DNA from: Nocardia sputorum
GTDB taxonomy: Bacteria; Actinomycetota; Actinomycetes; Mycobacteriales; Mycobacteriaceae
Reading direction: 5' to 3'
DNA: 64,000 nucleotides
Assembly (NCBI RefSeq): GCF_027924405.1
Contig: NZ_AP026978.1
Span: 2,232,001-2,296,000 of the forward strand
The notes beneath the pieces are model-generated. The model was not told the DNA's origin, searched no databases, and was given only the letters and a program-made list of their open reading frames with translations. Positions 59,184-64,000 of this stretch are shown one piece after another; position 1 is the first letter of the stretch; every line of letters begins with the position of its first letter. Position numbers and translations under genes: made by a program.

Positions 59184-60680
59184 ATGGTCGCCGGTGACCG
59201 TGCGGTCGGCCGAAAGCCGAGCATGCAGGCCGAATCGGAGAATATCGCGCTGATCGAGGTACCGCACGGCCATCTGATCGACCGGGCGCTCGGGTTGCTG
59301 CCGGAACGGCGCCAGGTGCTGGCCACCCCGCCGCGGGGCAGCGACACCGTCCCGGTGCTCGGCGATGCCGGATTGCCCTATCTGGGCCGGGCGCTGCACT
59401 ACATGCGCTGGGGTCCGGCCGAGATGATGGAGCGCTACCGCCGGTACGGACCCGTCTCGCTGAACACCTCGCTCGGTGTCGACCGCGTGCTGGTCGCGGG
59501 ACCGGACGCGCTCGACGAAGTGCTCGGTCACCGCCGCCGCGATTTCGGCCAGGGCTGGGACTATTTCATCGGTCCGTTCTTCCGGCGCGGCCTGCTGCTG
59601 CTGGAGTTCGACGAGCACAAATTCCATCGCAGGATCATGCAGCAGGCGTTCACCAGGGACCGGCTGGAAGCGCACCTGGCCGCGCTGACGCCGGTGGTGC
59701 GGGCGAGCATCGCACGCTGGGTGCCGCGCGAGCGCGAAGCCGAACGCACGGTGCGGCTGTATCCGACGATCAAAGAGCTGACCCTCGACGTCGCGGGCGG
59801 GACTTTCATGGCCGCGGACGTCGGTCCGCGGCGCAGGCAATTGATCGACGCGTTCGTCGACTGCACCCACGCGGGTCTGTCGATCATCCGGCACCCGGTG
59901 CCCGGCGGCCACTGGCGGGCCGGGTTACGCGGCCGGAGAGTGCTCGAGGACTACTTCACCGCGCTGCTGCCGGAGAAACGCCGCGCCGAGTCGGCGGACT
60001 TCTTCTCGGGGTTGTGCCACGCCCGCAGCGAGGACGGCGGCGTCTTCGGTGACGCGGACGTGGTGAACCACATGATCTTCCTGATCATGGCCGCGCACGA
60101 CACCACCACGACGACCGCCACCGCCGTCGCCTACTACCTGGGCAAACACCCCGACTGGCAGCAGCGGGTGCGCGCCGAGGTGCTCGACATGGACGCGCGC
60201 CTCGGCGACGCCCCACCGGCCATCGCGGACCTCGAGGCGCTGCGCGACCTGGATCTGGTGGTGCGGGAGAGCCTGCGGCTGATGCCGCCGGTGCCCGGAC
60301 TGGCGCGCCGCGCCGTGCGCGACACCGAGATCGCGGGTCACTACATTCCGGCGGGCGCTCCCGTCGACCTCGCCTACCAGGTGAACCACCTGTTGCCCGA
60401 ACTGTGGACCCACCCCGAGCGCTTCGATCCGGAGCGGTTCGACGAGCGGCGGCGCGAGGACAAGTCGCACCGTCTGGCCTGGATGCCGTTCGGAGCGGGC
60501 GCGCACAAGTGCATCGGGATGCACTTCGGCACGTTCGAGGTGAAGACGGTGATCGCCGCCCTGGTGCGCGAGTACGAGTGGCGGATCCCCGAGAAATACC
60601 GCATACCCTGGGGATTCACCACGATCCCGTTCCCCAGGGACGGTGCGCCGATGACGCTGCGCCGACGCGCGGCCGCCTGA
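59184..60680 (+). CDS. cytochrome P450
   Basis: 498-aa P450 monooxygenase. The heme-ligand motif is FGAGAHKCIGMHFG (Cys443), ExxR is in VVRESLRLMP, the PERF-like motif is PERFDPERF, and the I-helix oxygen-activation motif is FLIMAAHDTTTTTATA. It is longer than typical soluble bacterial P450s (about 400 aa) and resembles the CYP135/136-type mycobacterial group in size and style; that subgroup is a guess. ATG 59184 follows AGGGAGG. Substrate unknown; no ferredoxin gene is adjacent. Confidence 0.94.
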   Translation: MVAGDRAVGRKPSMQAESENIALIEVPHGHLIDRALGLLPERRQVLATPPRGSDTVPVLGDAGLPYLGRALHYMRWGPAEMMERYRRYGPVSLNTSLGVDRVLVAGPDALDEVLGHRRRDFGQGWDYFIGPFFRRGLLLLEFDEHKFHRRIMQQAFTRDRLEAHLAALTPVVRASIARWVPREREAERTVRLYPTIKELTLDVAGGTFMAADVGPRRRQLIDAFVDCTHAGLSIIRHPVPGGHWRAGLRGRRVLEDYFTALLPEKRRAESADFFSGLCHARSEDGGVFGDADVVNHMIFLIMAAHDTTTTTATAVAYYLGKHPDWQQRVRAEVLDMDARLGDAPPAIADLEALRDLDLVVRESLRLMPPVPGLARRAVRDTEIAGHYIPAGAPVDLAYQVNHLLPELWTHPERFDPERFDERRREDKSHRLAWMPFGAGAHKCIGMHFGTFEVKTVIAALVREYEWRIPEKYRIPWGFTTIPFPRDGAPMTLRRRAAA

Positions 60681-60692
60681 GCGGCCCCGCGC

Positions 60693-61595
60693 TCAGCGGC
60701 CCGCGAGCAGCATCTCCGCGAGTTTGGTGTCGGTCTCGGCGCCCTCGGTGTAGCCGCCCGCGTCACCCAGCGAACTCATGATGGCCAGGGTGTAGCGCTC
60801 GCCCGGGCCCGCGAAGCCGACCGAGTTGACCACCCAGCCGCCCTGCTCGGCCGACCAGCCGTTCTTCAGGCCGGGACGCATGCTCGCGCCCGCGCCCCAC
60901 ACGCCCCAGTGCTGGTTGGAGTCCACCGCGCGCATCCGGTCGACCAGGTAGTTGCGGTCGTCGGGATGCATGCGGTTGAGGATATGGTCCATCAGCCGGT
61001 CGAGGTCGGCGGCGGTGCACTTCTGGAACGACCAGTCCGGGAACAGCGCGGTGTTGGTCGGCTGCGGAACCAGCGAGGTCATCCCGTTGGCGCGGAAAGC
61101 GTTGTTGTAGGCCATCCGGTCGATCCCCGCGTACTTGGTCCAGAGCAGGTCGGCGGCGCCGTCGTTCGAGGTCGCGAGCATGCCCTCCATCAGTCCGCGA
61201 TCCTCCGGCGACAGGTTGATCGCGCCGACCCGCGCCCGATTGAGCAGGTCCGCGGCGATCGCGAGCTTGATCGTGGACGCGGTCCAGACCGCGTTCTCGG
61301 CATTGGCGTTGGCGTAGACGCCACCCGATACCCGGTCACGCAGGACGTAGCCGGTGACACCGGGACGGCTGTTGAGGTAGGCGTCGGCCTTCGCGATGCG
61401 GCTGCTCAGATCGCAGTCGAAGCCGGGCAGGCAGCCCTGAGTGTGCGCGAGCGGCGCCGCGCCCGCGATCGGGAGCGCGGCGGGCAGGCTCGGGGCGATG
61501 ATCGCCGCGGCGGCAAGGACACAGGCGGAGGCGGCCACGCGGGGAACGGTTCGGGTGGCGGGGGACGGATAACGCACGAGGGACCACGATCGCAC
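60693..61595 (-). CDS. secreted class A beta-lactamase-like serine hydrolase
   Basis: 300-aa exported serine hydrolase of the penicillin-binding/beta-lactamase fold. The signal region is about residues 16-47. The mature protein has the catalytic SxxK Ser107-Lys110 (TASTIKLAIA), SxN at 143-145 (ATSNDGAADLL) and a third motif LKNGWSAEQGG (KNG instead of KTG). It lacks the Glu166 loop I would need to call an active beta-lactamase, so a D,D-peptidase-like or esterase role is possible. Cys54 and Cys61 may pair. It is convergent with the P450 gene. Confidence 0.85.
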   Translation of the reverse strand: MRSWSLVRYPSPATRTVPRVAASACVLAAAAIIAPSLPAALPIAGAAPLAHTQGCLPGFDCDLSSRIAKADAYLNSRPGVTGYVLRDRVSGGVYANANAENAVWTASTIKLAIAADLLNRARVGAINLSPEDRGLMEGMLATSNDGAADLLWTKYAGIDRMAYNNAFRANGMTSLVPQPTNTALFPDWSFQKCTAADLDRLMDHILNRMHPDDRNYLVDRMRAVDSNQHWGVWGAGASMRPGLKNGWSAEQGGWVVNSVGFAGPGERYTLAIMSSLGDAGGYTEGAETDTKLAEMLLAGR

Positions 61596-61700
61596 ATCCC
61601 GGGTCCGGACGCACGTCTTGAGCTCGGGTCCGCGGTGTGCTAACGCCGGTCCTGGCGGTTGCGCCCCAGCGATTTTCGCTCGTCACCGCAGGCCAGGGCG

Positions 61701-61907
61701 TCAACGGAAGGCGGCGCGCAGTTCCTCGACGGTGCGTCCGTTGAGCCGGTAGCAGTGCTCGAACGCCTCGCTGTGGCGATCCCGGGGCCAGGAATGCAGG
61801 ACGACGGTGCGACCGTAGTGGCGCGAGTTGATCAGCTCCCAGCGGTCACCGATCCGGCGGACCGTGAATCCGCCTTTCGGAACCAGGGGAATCACCATCG
61901 CATCCAT
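61701..61907 (-). CDS. small hypothetical protein
   Basis: 68-aa protein with an ordered-looking sequence (GGFTVRRIGDRWELINSRHY, GRTVVLHSWPRDRHSEAFEH). Its high aromatic/charged content and normal codon use favour a real gene. No family recognised. ATG 61907 and ATG 61898 are both possible starts; Shine-Dalgarno support is weak for each. It sits between the serine hydrolase and recC. Confidence 0.5.
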   Translation of the reverse strand: MDAMVIPLVPKGGFTVRRIGDRWELINSRHYGRTVVLHSWPRDRHSEAFEHCYRLNGRTVEELRAAFR

Positions 61908-62155
61908 GAACGCGAACCAGCCTTTCGGTGCAGCTCTCTCGTTCCGCCCCGGTGCAAACTCTTACCTCCCCGGTGCAGCACTGTCGCACATCGCCGCGGC
62001 GGTCCCGCCGTGACACGGCGAAGTAATCCGTTCGCGTGTGGTCTATTTCACTGACGTCCGGACGGGGCGGTGCGATTGCGCGTCGGTCGCTGGGCGTATA
62101 AACGTGCAAAGTCCGTGGCCAGCGCAGCCGGACACCATCGATCGAGAGGGCGCAG

Positions 62156-64000
62156 ATGCCGCTGCACATCCACCGTGCCGAGCGCGCCGACGTCCTGGCC
62201 CGGGCGCTCGCCGATGTGCTGGCCTCGCCGCTGGACGACCCGCTCGCGGCCGAGGTGGTCGCGGTGCCCGCGAAGGGGGTCGAGCGCTGGCTGACGCAGA
62301 CGCTCTCGGAGGTGCTCGGCGCGGACGGCTCGGCCGACGGCGTGTGCGCGAACATCGCCTTCCCCTCGCCCGCCGCGCTGGTCGCCGAGGCGCTGGCGGC
62401 GGCGAGCGGAGTGGCGCCCGCCGAGGATCCCTGGGCGCCGGACCGCGCGGTGTGGACGCTGCTGCGGGTGATCGACGGGTCGTTGTCCGAGCCGTGGTGC
62501 GCCGTACTGGCCAGGCACCTCGGCGCGCGGGCCGCCGCGGGCGACGAGCACCGCGTCGGCCGGCGCTACGCGACGGCGGCGCGGATCACCGCGCTGTTCG
62601 ACAGCTATGCCGCCCAGCGGCCCGCGCTGATCACCGAATGGGCGGCCGGCCTGGACACCGACGGCGCGGGCGGCGCGGTACCCGACGACCTGCTCTGGCA
62701 GCCGATGCTGTGGCGCGGGCTGCGCGCGGAGATCGGGGCGCCGAGCCCGGCCGAGCGGCTCGAGGCCGCCTGCGCGCGGCTGCGCGCGCGGCCGGATCTG
62801 GTCGCGTTGCCACCGCGGCTGTCGCTGTTCGGCGTGACCCGGTTGCCCAGCGACCAGCTCGCCGTGCTGTCGGCGCTGGCCGCCGCCCGCGACGTCCACT
62901 TGTGGCTCGTGCATCCGAGCCCGGTCCTGTGGTCGGCGCTGAACGGAGTGCCCGCCGCCCGGACTCGAGCCGAGGATCACAGCGCCAGGGCGGTCGCCCA
63001 TCCACTGCTGGCGGGGCTGGCGCGCGACGTGCGGGAGTTGCAGCAGCGGTTGACCGCCGCCATCGGCTCCGACACATATCACCCGCTCGGCTCGGCGAGC
63101 TCGGGTAACCTTGCGACGGAAGACGATTCGCACGCGACATTGCTGCGCGCACTGCAGCGGGGCATCCGGGACGACCGGTGGCCGCCTGCGCCAGGGGAGG
63201 CGGCCGCCGACGGCACCGTGCAGGTGCACGCGTGTCACGGCCCCGCGCGACAGGTCGAGGTGCTACGGGAATGCCTGCTCGGGCGGTTCGCGGCCGACGA
63301 GACGCTGGAGCCGCGCGACGTGCTGATCATGTGCCCGGAGGTGCAGGCGTACGCACCGCTGATACGGGCGGCGTTCGGGCAGCGCTCGACGGGAACGCCC
63401 GAGCCGCAGGCCGATTCGGAGCATCCGGCGCACCGGCTGCGGGTGCGGCTGGCCGACCGGGGGCGCGGGGTGACCAATCCGCTGCTCGCGGTGATCGGAG
63501 TCCTGCTCGAGCTGGCCGACGGCCGGGTGACGGCGACCCAGGTACTCGATCTCGCGGCCGCCGAAGCGGTCCGTCGCCGTTGCGGATTCGACGACGACGA
63601 CATCGAGCGGCTGCGCGAATGGGCGGCCGAGTCCGGGGCCAGATGGGGCATCGGGCAACGGCAGCGCCAAGCGTTCGGGCTCGCCGATTTCGCGCAGAAC
63701 ACGCTCAACAGCGCGGTGGACCGGATCCTGCTGGGCGTCACCGCGGGTGAGACCTCCGACGACTGGCTGGATCTCGCGCTGCCCCTGGACGACGTGGACA
63801 GCAACGACGTGGACCTGGCCGGACGCTTCGCGGAGTTCGTCGACCGGCTCGCGGTGTGCCTGCGCGACCTGCGCGGCCCCCGGCCCGCGCACGAGTGGGC
63901 GGCGGTGCTCGGCCGCGCGCTGGATCTGCTGACCGACGTGCCGGACGCGCAGGCGTGGGTGCGCACCGAGGCCAGGCAGGAACTCGCCGCCGCCACCGAC
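62156..64000 (+). CDS. recC: exodeoxyribonuclease V gamma subunit RecC (partial, 3' end outside window)
   Basis: First 615 codons of RecC, the Chi-recognising subunit of the RecBCD helicase-nuclease for double-strand break repair. MPLHIHRAERADVLARALAD and VAVPAKGVERWLTQTLSEVL are typical. Others are CANIAFPSPAALV, LPPRLSLFGVTRLPSDQLAV, VHACHGPARQVEVLRECLLG and QVQAYAPLI-like sequence after DVLIMCPE. ATG 62156 follows GAGAGGG. RecB and RecD would be expected just beyond the right edge. Full length should be roughly 1,080 aa. Confidence 0.92.
   Translation, partial: MPLHIHRAERADVLARALADVLASPLDDPLAAEVVAVPAKGVERWLTQTLSEVLGADGSADGVCANIAFPSPAALVAEALAAASGVAPAEDPWAPDRAVWTLLRVIDGSLSEPWCAVLARHLGARAAAGDEHRVGRRYATAARITALFDSYAAQRPALITEWAAGLDTDGAGGAVPDDLLWQPMLWRGLRAEIGAPSPAERLEAACARLRARPDLVALPPRLSLFGVTRLPSDQLAVLSALAAARDVHLWLVHPSPVLWSALNGVPAARTRAEDHSARAVAHPLLAGLARDVRELQQRLTAAIGSDTYHPLGSASSGNLATEDDSHATLLRALQRGIRDDRWPPAPGEAAADGTVQVHACHGPARQVEVLRECLLGRFAADETLEPRDVLIMCPEVQAYAPLIRAAFGQRSTGTPEPQADSEHPAHRLRVRLADRGRGVTNPLLAVIGVLLELADGRVTATQVLDLAAAEAVRRRCGFDDDDIERLREWAAESGARWGIGQRQRQAFGLADFAQNTLNSAVDRILLGVTAGETSDDWLDLALPLDDVDSNDVDLAGRFAEFVDRLAVCLRDLRGPRPAHEWAAVLGRALDLLTDVPDAQAWVRTEARQELAAATD

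Noticed and set aside
60693..61595. Calling the serine hydrolase an active beta-lactamase
   Set aside because: SxxK and SxN are present, but KTG is KNG and I cannot identify the deacylating Glu loop, so resistance cannot be claimed.

Overview
The window reads as a high-GC actinobacterial chromosome of the mycolic-acid clade (Mycobacteriales), most likely a Nocardia or close relative. The evidence is gene content and order: mptB, a complete suf operon, acn/acnR, a ripA-type hydrolase, moxR1, fabG1-inhA, hemZ, an NfeD/SPFH pair and ureFGD-ndh appear in the order known from Mycobacterium tuberculosis Rv1459c-Rv1466, Rv1473-Rv1488 and Rv1851-Rv1854c, with accessory genes inserted between the conserved blocks. 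The genus is an inference. I saw no tRNA, rRNA, insertion sequence, integrase or CRISPR array.

Layout. 1-1637: mptB (minus, cut by the left edge). 1658-5394: accessory segment with two TetR regulators, an NmrA-like reductase and a zinc alcohol dehydrogenase, each regulator with a clear candidate operator. 5690-12073: sufR-sufB-sufD-sufC-sufS-sufU-sufT, an operon for Fe-S cluster assembly, with a SufR-type operator over the sufR start. 12364-23729: accessory genes (DUF4189 protein, hemerythrin, DUF2795 protein, NDH-2-like flavoprotein, an SDR lacking the catalytic Tyr, Ku, lycopene cyclase, an MmpL/RND transporter). 23897-25840: ABC-F ATPase and a small HTH protein, as in Rv1473/Rv1473A.

25841-30055 is an accessory island inside that otherwise conserved neighbourhood. 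It holds a two-gene graspetide-like (omega-ester/amide RiPP) system: a 151-aa protein ending in a Thr/Ser/Lys/Asp-rich tail with two Cys (27137-27592), followed by an MvdD-type ATP-grasp ligase (26163-27125). It also holds a divergent cupin/MarR pair and a protein resembling phage lysin B. This is the best candidate for an undescribed system.

30056-47405 returns to the conserved core: acnR and aconitase, a DUF6676-type membrane protein, a candidate c-di-AMP riboswitch ahead of an NlpC/P60 cell-wall hydrolase, moxR1-DUF58-VWA, fabG1-inhA-ferrochelatase, a Gln/Pro-rich membrane protein, a trypsin-like protease with an odd active site, DUF3097, NfeD and SPFH. 47472-54208 is accessory: SGNH hydrolase, O-methyltransferase, quinone oxidoreductase, TetR/MFS efflux pair with tandem operators, a Trp-rich protein built from a paired-proline repeat, and an SDR. 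54268-58954: ureF-ureG-ureD without ureABC, a secreted Gly/Ala-rich protein and ndh. 59184-64000: cytochrome P450, secreted serine hydrolase, a small hypothetical protein and the 5' part of recC.

All coordinates come from reading the sequence; no database search was run. Family names rest on motifs and remembered homologues.
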